The notes under the pieces are model-generated. The model searched no databases. It was given only the letters and a program-made list of their open reading frames with translations, and had not been told where the DNA came from. Shown piece by piece: positions 34,358 to 45,519 of a stretch of 64,000 nt of DNA (positions are counted from its first letter, which is position 1; every line of letters begins with the position of its first letter). This DNA is from Cryptomeria japonica (taxonomy: Eukaryota > Streptophyta > Pinopsida > Cupressales > Cupressaceae), in assembly GCF_030272615.1 (NCBI RefSeq), contig NC_081414.1, positions 762,791,648-762,855,647 on the forward strand. The letters are read 5' to 3'. The position numbers and the translations under genes are program-made.

Positions 34358-35641
34358 CCACTCACGGACTAAACTAGAGATGAAACCAATAACAAAAGCC
34401 ACTAACACAATAAAACCAATAAAACCAACCAACCACCAAAGGCATAAAGGAATGGCCTACTAGGTAGAGGCATTAGCTTCCTACCAATCCTTACATAAAC
34501 TAAGAATTTTTTCAAAGAAGGAATTATTTTTCTTTGAATCTTCAACATAATTAAAGGTATAGAAATCTAGAGTTTCCTTTACCATGAAAGCTGGGGGTTC
34601 CAATGTAGAAGGAGATAGAACATGTTGCTTATGCTTGGCTCTCCTCTTATCGATTTCATCTTTTATAGCTTTGAGAAGCTAAATTTTTTATCACCATATC
34701 CTGAATTCATTTTTCCATTTCCCTAATCTTTCCCATTAGGAGCTCCTAGTTTTCTTTTAGTTCTAGAATAATTTTGTTCTCATTTTTTTGCATCACCTTC
34801 TCATATAGCTCATTCAATCTACCCTCCACTTTTTCCCAATTATCCAGCTTCTTGGCCATAACACTTGCCGCTTCCCAAACTTTTCATCTCTAAAATCCTT
34901 AACTCAATTATTTGCTCTCACCTCTATCTTGGTGACCACCTCTAGTCTATTATTTTTTCTAATTGCCACATCAATCTATGAGAGAATCCATTTGATAACA
35001 ATTTCCTATATTTCCACATTCTTCTCTTGTTTTAAAATCTCATTCTAAGAATCCACCTCCTCAGAGGGCTCTTGATGAGAGGGAAAGGGGACCACCTCCT
35101 CAGGCATGGTCGGTGACCACTCAGATTACAAATCCATAGTAGATTCATAGTCCTCCACCCCTCCTCCTATTCACTTGATTCCAACACCTCCACTATTTTG
35201 GGGGTGGGGTAGGAGAGGGATTTTGCTTCACCTCTATACTAAGGTATACAAAATTGGGGATGATTTTGGCCTTAGAGGTAGAACCAATAGCTAAGGTGTT
35301 TTAGTCATAGGGGCCCTAGAGATTTTAATTACTAGATTTGGGTGTGGTAGAGTATTAGAGGGCTTATAAAGGGACCCACCTAAAGGGGAAAGAGAGATGA
35401 AAATTTTATAGCCTAAGGATTAAACCATGATGAAGGGGTAGGAAACTCTTTGAATTAGATCTAGCAAAAAAATTGTGATAAAGATGAACAAACCTAGAAA
35501 GAAAAGTTCATGTGGAATCCATACCTTAGGTGGTTTAGCCTAGGAAATATTTGAGTGTCAAATATTTTATAACCACCATCGAGGATGAATAATTTGATCA
35601 AAATAAGGATCACATCTTTCTATTTTCTAGGGAGCTCTTGA
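34358..35641 (-). pseudogene. Block B copy of the unidentified repetitive ORF
   Basis: This aligns with 26086-27372 in block A, from AACCACT to TTTTCTAGGGAGCTCTT, where the chromodomain element begins. On the minus strand FPLHHGLILRL-like residues occur near 35430. As decayed as its paralogue. Confidence 0.4.
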
Positions 35642-37088
35642 TGTAGGGGCACTTAGCAATTTTTGTTGAGTTTGGTTCCAGGATGTTGTAATCATGTTTT
35701 TAGTTTTGTAATAAGGCCAAGAGGCCATTGAGTGTGTGCTCAAATGATTTTATGGGCCCTAAGATTCTTTGTTTGGCCAATGTTGACATATGAGCTCTTA
35801 AGGGTGCCAGGTAGATAAATTAATAGGATAAGTTGTTTTTGGGTTAATGTAGGTTAGTTGATGTTGTTTTGATGTTGTTAAGGTCATATGAGTCATTTTA
35901 AAGTGACCACGGTTGACTTTGAATATTTTCATACACCAGTGGCTACTTGGTTGACACATTCGGTTATGAGCATATGTAACTACTCCAAGGATAGTACAAG
36001 GCTTGGAAAGACTGAAGGTAATCAGTTGTTGAAGATATAAACACAAATAGACAAGTTTTGGTTTCCCATTTGGTGTGTTTTTCTGAGTTCTTGCTGTTGT
36101 TTGCAAGTTTGTAAGGCCTGTACGGATTGACATATCCAAGACAGGGTCATGTATTGTTAGACTGATGTCTTACCTTCATTTTTTTTTATTTGGAGTTTTG
36201 AAGTGTTTTATTTTATGAACAAACTTCATTTTGTTGCAAGCGGGTTCAAGAGCCCTAAAAACCAGGGTTTTGAGAGCAAAATGGCTCCAACCTAACATTC
36301 CAATGTGGACACCCACTCTAAAAACTTGTGGAATGTTAGGTTGCATTGTATACTATTTTTTGTTTTGGGTTTTGAGTCAGGGGAAGCTAAATCAAAGATT
36401 TTCCACCATACCCTAGGCTTGGCACATTGAGTTGGCAAGCATTAGGAATCATGGATAATTGGCCCTAATAGGGTGAATCCGGTGGGTGAAGATGAAGTAT
36501 GATTGTACTGGAATTCCATATGGAAGCACAAACCCCAAACTATCATCAATTCACTTAGACAATCAGATCGATGAAGGAGTTTTGATACATCCCTATTTTT
36601 AAGGCCTAGAAAGGGGAAATTAGGCCTAATTAGCCAGTAAGGGTTAGATATGTTAGTAAATGCAAAATTACTCGTTGACGGGGCTACTAGAATTAGGTCT
36701 CCTATTAGGCCTAAAAGTGTAGTTTGATTGTAAAAAACAAAACCGGTAAATGTCAAAGATCTTGAGCAAGGAGTAGGGTTTGGAATCCATCCAAAATAAT
36801 CCATAATTATGTGTGTAGTGTGGGGAATGAAGATCCTATAGTAGAGGGATTGAACTCTCCAGTTGATTGTGAAAGGGAGTGGGTAAACAAGGTCTCCGAA
36901 GCAAGAAAATAGAACTCACAAAATAAAACGTGCTTATCCTAGCCTAAGGACCTTGAGAAGGTCAAAGGGTAAGTCTTGTAGACCCTTGGAGGGTGTGAGG
37001 TGTAGAATCATTAGATGATTCTTGTGTAGCTTGGAGGAGATACCTAGACAAGGTAGCACAAATAGGTGAATAGTTAACCCACTCTGCA
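35642..37088 (+). repeat. 5' LTR (about 1.4 kb)
   Basis: TGTAGGGGCAC opens the LTR where homology to block A stops. The first ~385 bp pair with the 3' LTR fragment from 41757, with about ten differences in the first ninety bases by eye, so the element is old. The right end (TGCA at 37085-37088) is inferred from the primer site a few bases beyond and is less certain. Reading frames inside it are treated as chance. Confidence 0.6.
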
Positions 37089-37094
37089 TCAGAT

Positions 37095-37107
37095 TGGTAT
37101 CAATGCC
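37095..37107 (+). other. Primer-binding site (tRNA-Met-like)
   Basis: TGGTATCAATGCC resembles TGGTATCAGAGC, the site complementary to the 3' end of initiator tRNA-Met used by many plant LTR elements. It lies between the LTR and gag, as expected. Confidence 0.6.
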
Positions 37108-37360
37108 AATTGATTGACAAAAGAGGTGTATGTCAAACCTAGAGGTAGAGTTAGAAGCTAGCAGCATGCCACCAAAGGCAATAGTCCAAGAGTCCATTGG
37201 GAAGTTGGTCCAAGACATTCTTAGTGAAGCCTGGGAGCAAGAAACCAAGAAATGAAAGGGCAAGGTCACTGAATGGGGTGATGAAACTGATGATGAAGAT
37301 GCTGATGTGATAGGAGCCATAATAGTAAAGAAGGAGTTGGACAAATATCAATAGATCTTT

Positions 37361-38200
37361 TTGGATGCCCTCAAGTCACTCAATAAAAACAACATAGAAG
37401 GTTTACCTATCTATAATGGAAGACTGAATGGAGAAGACTTATTGGATTGGATAGAAACTTTGAAAAATCATTTTGAATACAAGAAAGTTGTAGAAGAAAA
37501 GCGTGTCAATTTGGCCAAGTCAAGATTGGAGGGATCGACCATAGTGTGGTGGAACAAGATGCAAGAAGAAAGAGAACAAACTGAGAGAAATAAGATCATC
37601 TCTTGGGAGAGAATGAAGATTAGGATTAAAACTCAATTCCTACCTATAGATTATGAGGTGTAGATGCATAAGAAGTTGTATAATTTGAAACAAAGAGAAA
37701 TGGATGTGAGTACCTATACAAAGGAGTTCAACAAACTTACCCTAAGAGATAGAAAGCAAGAGGAAGACATGGAGAAGGTTGCAAGGTACTTATCTGGCCT
37801 TAGACAAAACATTCAAGATGAGACCAGCATGATAGCACCTGACATAGTCCATAAATGCTTTCATTTAGCCTTGAGAGTAGAAGATAAGATCAAAAGGAAA
37901 GGTGAACATAATCAAAGGGGAAAAGGTGGTAGAGGTTACAAAGGAAGAGGGACCTTTGGAAGGGGCTATAATCCCAGCAATAATGATGAAGGCAATAAAT
38001 TAGAGAATGATGTTGATAATCCTAACAAAGGAGAGCAATTTAGAGGCAACTCTAGAGGGAGAAATAACTATAGAGGCAGATTTTGCAATTCGAGAAGAGG
38101 AACCATAATCTTCACTTGAAAATGCTACTATTGTTATCAAGTGGGGCATACCATGAGACGGTGTCTTGAAAAAGCTTCAAGCTCTGACATGAGAGACATG
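37361..38200 (+). pseudogene. Chromodomain element: gag
   Basis: Frames 37361-37663 and 37664-38119 are one protein interrupted by a TAG. Visible blocks: GLPIYNGRLNGEDLLDWIET, STIVWWNKMQEEREQ, ISWERMKIRIKTQFLP, YNLKQREMDVSTYTKEFNKL (capsid-like domain), a G/R-rich basic region, and after a second stop the zinc knuckle CYYCYQVGHTMRRC (38122-38163, CX2CX4HX4C). Upstream residues from about 37160 (MPPKAIVQESIGKLVQDIL-like) may be the true N-terminus. Confidence 0.8.
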
Positions 38201-38369
38201 AGAACTCAGTTGGTGCAAGAAGAAGAATCTCAAAGTGTTACCTCATCAATCAACAAGGCAGGACCAGTCCTAGAGGGAGAGAACCTGGTGCTAAGAAGGA
38301 CCTTGTTGAAGGTACCACAGTCCAAAGAACCTACAAAAAAGGAAGACACTTTTCAAAACCACCTGCAGA

Positions 38370-38970
38370 TCTCATGGTGATATTTGTAAAGTTATAGTGG
38401 ATTCGGGGTCTACTTAGAATATTGTAGTAGTTGAGATGGTAGACAAACTAAAATTGAAAAGGTTGCCACATACCACCCCTATAAGGTATCTTGGTTGAGT
38501 AAAGGTCAACATGTTCTTGTAGATGGGAAAACTTGGGTAGATTTTGAAATAAGAGATTACAAGGATAATGTGTTATGTGACATATTACCAATGGATGCAT
38601 GCCACTTGCTGTTAGGATGCCCTTGGTAGTATGATGTCAAAGCCATACATGATGGGGAGAAGAATTCCTATGTTATCACCAAGGAGGATAGAAAGTTTCA
38701 AATGGATCCCTTGATTGATCAAGGTGAAGAAAGACATGTTGGATCAAGTGTTATGTTTCTTAGAGGGAAAGATTTCTTGAATTTGTTGAAGCATGAAGGG
38801 AACCAAGGATGTGCTCTCATAGCGAAACCCAAAGAAGAGACAAAGCCTGAAATCAAACCGGTGATACCTCAAGAGGTGCAAACTTTACTAGACTGGTACA
38901 AGGACATAGTTATCAATGAGATACAGGATGCCTTACTCCCTATAAGAGATGTTAACCATTAGATATAATT
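38370..38970 (+). pseudogene. Chromodomain element: protease and linker
   Basis: KVIVDSGST at 38388-38414 is the aspartic protease active-site block. A stop follows at once, and the rest is scattered over frames (MDACHLLLGCPW-like near 38593). The frame 38702-38962 contains the linker to RT, with IPQEVQTLLDWYKDIV. Confidence 0.7.
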
Positions 38971-38974
38971 CATA

Positions 38975-39600
38975 CTTGGTTCAAATTTTCTAAACAAAGC
39001 TACTTACAAAATGACACCTACTCAAAATGAGGAAATAGCAAAGCAAGTGTAGGACTTGCTAGATAAAGGGTTGATAAAGAAGAGTTTAAGTCCATGTGCA
39101 GTGCCTACTATTTTGGCACCTAAGAAAGATGACAAATGGAGGATGTGCATTGATTCAAGGGCCATAAATAAAATTACAATTAGATACCGGTTTCCAATGC
39201 CAAGGATTCAGGATCTAATGAACTACCTAGCTGGAGCTTTCTACTTTTCTAAGGTGGATTCGAAATTAGGTTATCATCAAATTAGGATCAGACCTGGTGA
39301 TGAATGGAAGGAAAACCTATAAAACAAATGAAGGGCTCTAGGAATGGTTAGTGATGCCCTTTGGACTCATAAATGCACCTAGCACCTTCATGAGACTCAT
39401 GAATGAGGTTCTTGCAGAGTTCATTGGTAAGTTTGTCATTGTTTGTCTTGATGACATTCTAATTTTTAGCAGGTCAAAGGAGGAGCATATCAAACATTTG
39501 AATCAGGTTTTGAGGAATCTACATCAAGAAAAGTTGATGATAAACTTGGATAAATGTGATTTTAAAAAAAAATGAATTGGTGTATCTTGGTTTTGTAGTT
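38975..39600 (+). pseudogene. Chromodomain element: reverse transcriptase
   Basis: Frame 39056-39322: [74 protein letters not shown]. The usual 'FSKIDLxSGYHQI' has S-K in place of L-x-S. Frame 39351-39575: [20 protein letters not shown] and [15 protein letters not shown], the catalytic DD box (39430-39474). A stop and frame change fall between the two. Confidence 0.85.
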
Positions 39601-39740
39601 TCTCAAGGTTGTTTAAAAATAGATCCTTCAAAAATGGAAGCAATAGTGAATTGGCCTACTCCTAAGTCAATCTAGGAGACGTAAGAAGTTTCCATGGTTT
39701 AGATTCTTTTTATAGGAAATTCATTAGAGCTTTTATCTAT

Positions 39741-40230
39741 GTGTGTGCACCTATCTTTAACACCATCAAAGGTGGAATAAAATGTCACTTGAAGTGGACT
39801 AGTGCAGCAAGCAAGGGGTTTGAGTTGTTAAAACAAAAGGTAGTAGAACTCCCTTACCTTAGGCTCCCTGATTTGAATCATCTCTTCACTGTGGAGTGTG
39901 ATGCTAGCAATTTGGCTATAGGGGTCATTTTGAGCCAAGAAGGTCACCCATTTGCATTTTTCTTTGAGAAGCTCAATGAAGCAAAACAAAAGTATTCTAC
40001 CTATGATCTAGAGTTATATGCCATGGTGCAAGCACTCAAGAAGTGGCGGCATTATCTGTTACCTAAAGAGTTCATAGTCTACACTGATAATCATGCACTT
40101 AGTTTTATGAATGGGCAGGAGAAATTGAATCAAGGACACATCAAGTGGGTTGAGTATTTGTAGGCCTACACCTTTTCCATCAAGCACAAGAAAGGAGCCA
40201 CTAATAAGGTAGCAGATGCCTAAGGTAGAA
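39741..40230 (+). pseudogene. Chromodomain element: RNase H
   Basis: Frame 39741-40163: FTVECDASNLAIGVILSQEG, KYSTYDLELYAMVQALKKWR, FIVYTDNHALSFMNGQEKLN. The three acidic positions (D of ECDAS, E of DLEL, D of YTDN) are present; the final HKKGATNKVADA follows a stop at about 40162. Confidence 0.8.
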
Positions 40231-40369
40231 GGGTTCTAACCATTCAAGAAGTGCAACTACAAAGTGTGGGGTTAAATGACCTCGAAGACCAATATTTTGG
40301 TGAAGCATATGATATTTTCTCAAAGTTTGTTAATGCTTATCATGTTGGCTATTATGATTTTATGTTGTA

Positions 40370-41480
40370 GGAAGGCTTATGTTTTAAAGGACAGCTACTT
40401 TACATACCACAATTCTCTATAAGAGACAATATCATCAAGGAGAAGCATCAAGGTAGTCTAAGTGGACATTTTGGTATTGACAAGACCTTAGAGCAGGTTG
40501 GTAGGTTCTACTATTGGCCTAGACTATAGTCAAATGTTAGGAGATTTGTGGAGAAATGCACTATTTGTCAGAGGGCTAAGGGTACCTCCAACAATATAGG
40601 TTTATATCAGCCTCTAGCCATACCAACAAGGCCATGGGAGTGTGTGAGTATGGACTTTGTTCTTGGTTTACCTAGAACTCCAAGAGTAAACGATAGTGTC
40701 TATGTAATAGTGGATTGATTAAGAAAGATAGCACACTTTGTGCCTTGCAAATGCACTAATGATGCCTCCTACATAGTATGGTTGTTCTTCAAAGAGATTG
40801 TAAGGATCCATGGTTTGCCTCTTAGCATTGTGAGTGATAGAGATACAAAATTTGTGAGCCACTTTTGGTGAACCTTGTGGAAGAAACTTGGTACTAACCT
40901 TTCTTTTTCATCTGCATACCATCCATAATTTGATGGTCAAACTGAAGTAGTTAATAGGTCCTTAGGTAATCTACTGAGATGTCTCACCAAACAGCATGGT
41001 CAAGCTTGGGATCTAGTGTTGGGACAAGTAGAGTATGCCTACAGTGACTCTGTCAATAGGAGCACATGCCAGAATCCATTTGAGATTGTATATGGATGTC
41101 ATCCAAGGGGTATCTTAGAACTCAGAGACCTCACTTCTATGGACCATAGGATTGCTCAAGGTGAAAACTTTGTAGAGAATATTAAGGAGATCCATGAACA
41201 AGTCAAGAAGACATTACAACAGAACAATAAGAAATACAAGATGCAAGCAAACAAAACAAGAAGATAAGTACACTACAAGGTAGGTGATCTGGTCATGACC
41301 TACTAGAGAAAGGAAATACTTCCTAAGGGAAAGCCTATCAAACTATGCATGAAGAAGATTGGACCTCTTAAGGTTGTGCATAAGTATGGCAATAATGCCT
41401 ATGAGGTGGAACTACCACCAAACTTGAATATATCACCAATCTTTAATGTATGTGATTTGTTCAACTATAAAGGAAATTAG
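40370..41480 (+). pseudogene. Chromodomain element: integrase
   Basis: The zinc region reads KEKHQGSLSGHFGIDKTLEQ then [14 protein letters not shown] (HHCC type). The catalytic core has [23 protein letters not shown] and FDGQTEVVNRSLGN, giving the D, D and E residues in order. Frame 41016-41267 continues (PFEIVYGCHPRGILELRDL). A GPY/F-like block, KKIGPLKVVHKYGNNAYEVE, lies near 41350. At least six stops. Confidence 0.85.
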
Positions 41481-41539
41481 TTAGCTACAAACCAAGAAGA
41501 GACTACTACTACTAAAGATGTAGATTGGATATAAGACCT

Positions 41540-41720
41540 ACGTCCAAGACAACAGGTGACATTGGACTGCATTTTGGACTCCAAGATTGTCAAAAGGATT
41601 AGGAAAGGATTCTAGAGAGAATACTTGGTTAAATGGACAAGTCTCCCTCAATCTGAAGCTACATGGATGTCTGAAGGAGATATACTACAACTTGGAACCA
41701 CTGTTCAAGCCCTATCCACT
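41540..41720 (+). pseudogene. Chromodomain element: chromodomain at integrase C-terminus
   Basis: After a stop-rich stretch, LRPRQQVTLDCILDSKIVKR is followed by EYLVKWTSLPQSEATWMSEG. The pattern 'YLVKW..LP..EATWE' is that of integrase chromodomains, which in related elements direct insertion to particular chromatin. Confidence 0.75.
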
Positions 41721-41756
41721 CAAGGGACTTGAGTTCTTCCTACTCAGGGAGTATAG

Positions 41757-42026
41757 TGCAGGGGCACATAGCAATTTTTGTTAAGTTCATTACCAGGATG
41801 TTGGAATCATGTTTTTAGTTTTTTAATAAGGCCAAGAGGCCACTGAGTGTGTGCTCAAATCATTGTAAGGGCCCTAAGAGTCTTTGTTTGGCCAATGTTG
41901 GCATGTGAGCTCTTAAGGGTGCCATGTAGAGCACTTAATAGGATAAGTTGTTTTTGGGTTAATGTAGGTTGGTTGATGTTTTATTGAAGTCGTTAAGGTC
42001 ATTTGAGTCATTTTAAAGTGACCAAA
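41757..42026 (+). repeat. 3' LTR fragment of the chromodomain element
   Basis: TGCAGGGGCAC starts the fragment after CAGGGAGTATAG. It matches the first ~385 bp of the 5' LTR (with internal gaps) up to AAGTGACCA, then switches to block B sequence (TTTCCCTTTGGACAAG, matching 28288 in block A). About 1.1-1.2 kb of LTR and about 900 bp of flank are gone. Confidence 0.8.
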
Positions 42027-42379
42027 GTTTCCCTTTGGACAAGACATCAAATTTTATCTTTATCCAACCCGAATGAGGGGGGGGGGGTAAATCTAATGGG
42101 AGGGGATATAAATCTAGCCAGAGAGTTGGTTAAGACCCACGACTTCACAATTTGCTAATCTAGATTGGAGGGGGGAGTGGATTGTGTGCATTTTGCAAGG
42201 TTTCTCAGGATCTCTTTGACATTAGAAATAATGGTAGTGACAAGCACCTCCTATCCTTTAATATTATGTTGTTTCTTTCTTTCCATAGATGCCACCTAGA
42301 ATGGAGGAAATCCTAGCACCATAGCTCTTGAATAAGGGGATGACTTGAAGGGGGGTGCCAAATGGAAACACATTCCTTC
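42027..42379 (-). pseudogene. Block B copy of the minus-strand LINE RNase H / zf-RVT relic, left part
   Basis: This aligns with 28288-28645 in block A, including the GGGGGG run and the residues VKSYGGRISSIL-like (here FKSYGARISSIL). It is cut at 42379 by a solo LTR and resumes at 43531. Confidence 0.6.
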
Positions 42380-43535
42380 TGATGAATACTAAGAGGGGGT
42401 GGTGAATTAGTATACCAAAAAATGTTGTACTCAAACTTCTAAGCAGTTTAGTAGATAACCGGTATAATAGATTCACTAATAAATCGGTTAAGATAAATAC
42501 AAACCAAATAGCAAATAAAGCATTCACCCACAAAACCACAATCACCATAACACAAGATATTTGACATGAAAACCCAAATGGGAAAAACCACGGTGAGAAG
42601 AAACTCACAAGTAACTATCTGCATAATAGAAACCAGACCGGTTAAGGTCATACAATGTTCTTCACCAGAATAGATCCTATTACGAATCTAGATCTCTATT
42701 AGGAGATAAGTCCTGTTAAAGACTACCTTGTGAGAGGATTTCAGATTCACAGTTGTGAACCACCTTGTTAGAGGATTTACAAAGGCTTTGCTAGGCCTAC
42801 TCGGTTAAGGGTTCCAGACTTGTCGAAGATGTGATTAATCAACAAGTGAGTGATCTAGATACTAGCACAGTATGCTTGGTTAGATCCTTGATAGGCCATT
42901 GTTAATGCACTTCAGCATTACTTCAGTCTTCAATATCTCCACACTCTACACAAACCTAATATTCTCTGCAAAGATCGCACATAACCTTCTCATACATCAT
43001 ACATCACTTACATATGTATCCAAACCCTAGACATGATGTCCTTATTAAAGAAATTGATTTCATGTTGGTCCAATAGGATTAAACTAAAAGTTCCTAGGTT
43101 CAGTGCATCTAGACACATTTGGTAACATGACACAAAATCACTGCCAAAGTGTCAGTGGATGATAACTCATCACAGAAATACCGGTTGGTAACTCATCACA
43201 AAGTAATACTAGTTCATACAATATACCGATTACCAATTGTCAAAAATGAAGACTAGAAAATGTTAACTATTGCTTTGTTCCTTCGTACCGCTTGAGATCC
43301 TCGAACTTCTTGAGGGCTTCATACCACTTGGGTTCTCCATACCGCTTGAGTTCTCAATACCGCTTGAGGTCTTCAGTCAATTTGTGACCGGTAAACATCT
43401 TATGCAAAACACCGATAGTCTAAAGATAGTACATAATACCAGTTGGAACAATTATCGGTTGAGCATAACTCATACATGAAGAAAGTGTGTGTCCATCAAT
43501 GACAATCAAAACATCATCAAAATGCCAACACCTTC
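42375..43535. mobile_element. Solo LTR (1151 bp) with 5 bp target-site duplication
   Basis: CCTTC (42375-42379) and CCTTC (43531-43535) flank TGATGAATAC...ATGCCAACA (42380-43530). Block A reads ACATTCCTTCAACTC without interruption at 28633, confirming the empty site. The first 40 bp (CTAAGAGGGGGTGGTGAATT) and the CCGGTT-rich body, including GGGAAAAACCACGGTG, recur in the LTR-like sequences at 62233 and 63113. The frames inside are not genes. Confidence 0.85.
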
Positions 43536-44880
43536 AACTCTTCAAGCAAAATCCAATTTACAAAAAAATAGATCGGAGATGTTTTTTCTGATGGTCCACG
43601 AGAAATCATAGTGAAACATGATGTGATTTATGCTTTCTTCTTATTTCTCTCACAATTATGGTTATAGTTAATTAGATTTAGGGTTTGATTATGGATAGGG
43701 TTAGATTATAGTAAGGGATTATATATAATTTAGGTTAAGATTAGAGTTTGATTAGGGTTAGGATTTAGCTAGGTTAGGGTTAGGGCTTAATTGGGGTTAG
43801 AGTTCAACTACTGTTAGTGTTAGGTATATGATTTAGTTAGGAGAAGGGTTCAATTAGGGTTAGGTTTATGTCTAGGGTATTGTTATGTTTAGGGTTAAAT
43901 TAGGTTTAGATTAGGGTTAGGTTTAAGTTTAGATTAGGGTTGTTTCTAGATTAGGCTCAAGCTTAGGCACATGTATGGTTTCTATTTGAGCACAATCCTC
44001 AGGGATAGGGTTTAATTAAAATTAGTTTTTGGGTTAGAGCTATGATTCAAATAGGATAGGGTTAGTATTATAATTAAATTACAATTCAATCAAGGTTAGA
44101 GTTAGAGTTAGGATTCAAATAGGTTTAGTCTTTAAGGAAAGATAATTGTGTTAGGTTTAGGATTCTATAATAAATCTTACGTTTAAGGTTATGGTTAGTG
44201 TTTCATTAGGGTTAATGTTGGTAGGTAATTAGAGTTAGGATTAAGTTACAAGTTATATTAACGTAAAAGTTGAATTAGGGTTAGGGTTCAATTAGCTTTA
44301 GATTAGGGATAAGTTCAAGCCGAGGTTGGATTTAGGATTGAAGGTAAGTTAGGGTAGGGTTTAGCTTCAAGATGGGGTTTGTCTAGTGTTATCTAGTGAA
44401 TATTAGGCTTAGGTTTTCATTAGGGTTAGATTGTTGTTAGCGTTGAAGTTAGGATACAATTACAATTACTATTCTAGGTATAATCTTGGTGTTAGGATTG
44501 AATTGGGATTTGAGATAGTGTTAGGTTACCATTGAAGTTAGGATACAATTACAATTACTATTCTAGGTATAATCTTGGTGTTAGGATTGAATTGGGATTT
44601 GAGATAGTGTTAGGTTACCATTGAAGTTAGGATACAATTACAATTACTATTCTAGGTATAATCTTGGTGTTAGGATTGAATTGGGATTTGAGATAGTATT
44701 ACAATTTAGTCAAGATTCATTTAGGGTTAAGATTAATGTTAAGATTCAAATAGGGTAAGGTTTGATGTTAATATTGAATGTTAACCTAAATAAATATTAT
44801 ATCAATTTCACATAGAGAAAATACTGATTGTTTAAAAATTTACATTAAATATGTTTTGTTTAATACTTCAAAAATTTAGG
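43536..44880. repeat. Block B continuation: LINE relic tail and TTAGGG-like repeat
   Basis: The first ~100 bp complete the LINE relic. From 43640 the sequence is degenerate TTAGGG-like DNA aligning with 28741-29046 and 29866-30480, and its end (44690-44870) also matches 23270-23480. Three places in the window thus carry the same repeat family in the same orientation. Confidence 0.65.
44443..44700. repeat. 89 bp tandem repeat, about three copies
   Basis: GAAGTTAGGATACAATTACA recurs at 44445, 44534 and 44623 with the following CTATTCTAGGTATAATCTTG and GAATTGGGATTTGAGATAGT. Copies are almost identical. Block A has one copy, so the amplification happened after the A/B duplication. Confidence 0.9.
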
Positions 44881-45329
44881 CGAAAATAACTTATTGCCTA
44901 ATTTATCATGAGACCTAAGACGTAGACATCCAATAGAGTTTCTTTTAAGTTAATACATTATAATAGAAACCAAAATGTAGAAAAACTATCATATAGGTAA
45001 GACAATAATAAGATCATATGCCCAAACAATATTTTCTTTTAAATATAAATTTTTAATAATTAAACTTTAATCCTAATAGAAAACTAAAAGCATAACCCTA
45101 ATAATAACTGTAATGTTACAAGTAACTTTAACACAAATGTTAACTTTAATCTAAATCATAACATTCATCTTAACTCTAATTCCATGATTTATTCTACAAT
45201 ATTAAAATGCTAAGTATATGATATTACATTTTATGATTTGTTGACTTTTAGATCCAAGTAACACATTTCATTCAATTATAAATAATAATTAAAAAAAAGG
45301 AAAAAGGAAAAAAAAAAAAAAAAAACCCG
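44881..45329. other. AT-rich spacer ending in a purine/A run
   Basis: No gene. It contains some AACCCTAATAATAACT-type words and ends in AAAAAGGAAAAAGG then about 18 A (45290-45325), directly before LINE 3. The A run could be the tail of an older retroposed copy. Confidence 0.35.
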
Positions 45330-45519
45330 GATTTAGAGCTCAAATCATGTTATCATGGTATCCTCCCTGATCCGTCAGAAGGGGTCAAATTTTTAAATCT
45401 CTCCTGGGAGGTGACGGAAAAGCTAAACGCATTGACTACAATTTCTTTAAGAAAATCCCACAACTAGTCTCAAATGTAGACAATACCTTTTTGGTCTTCC
45501 GAGTAACAATTAATGAAAT

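Larger units (their letters stand above)
35642..42026 (+). mobile_element. Decayed Ty3/gypsy element with chromodomain, 3' LTR truncated
   Basis: A plus-strand element with 5' LTR, tRNA-Met-like primer site, gag with zinc knuckle, protease, RT, RNase H, integrase with GPY/F-like region and a C-terminal chromodomain, then the start of a 3' LTR. The pol order (PR-RT-RH-IN) is that of Ty3/gypsy; the chromodomain places it in the chromodomain-bearing branch. More than ten in-frame stops make it inactive. The insertion interrupts block B (compare the uninterrupted block A at 27372). Its 3' end is missing together with about 900 bp of flank. Confidence 0.85.
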
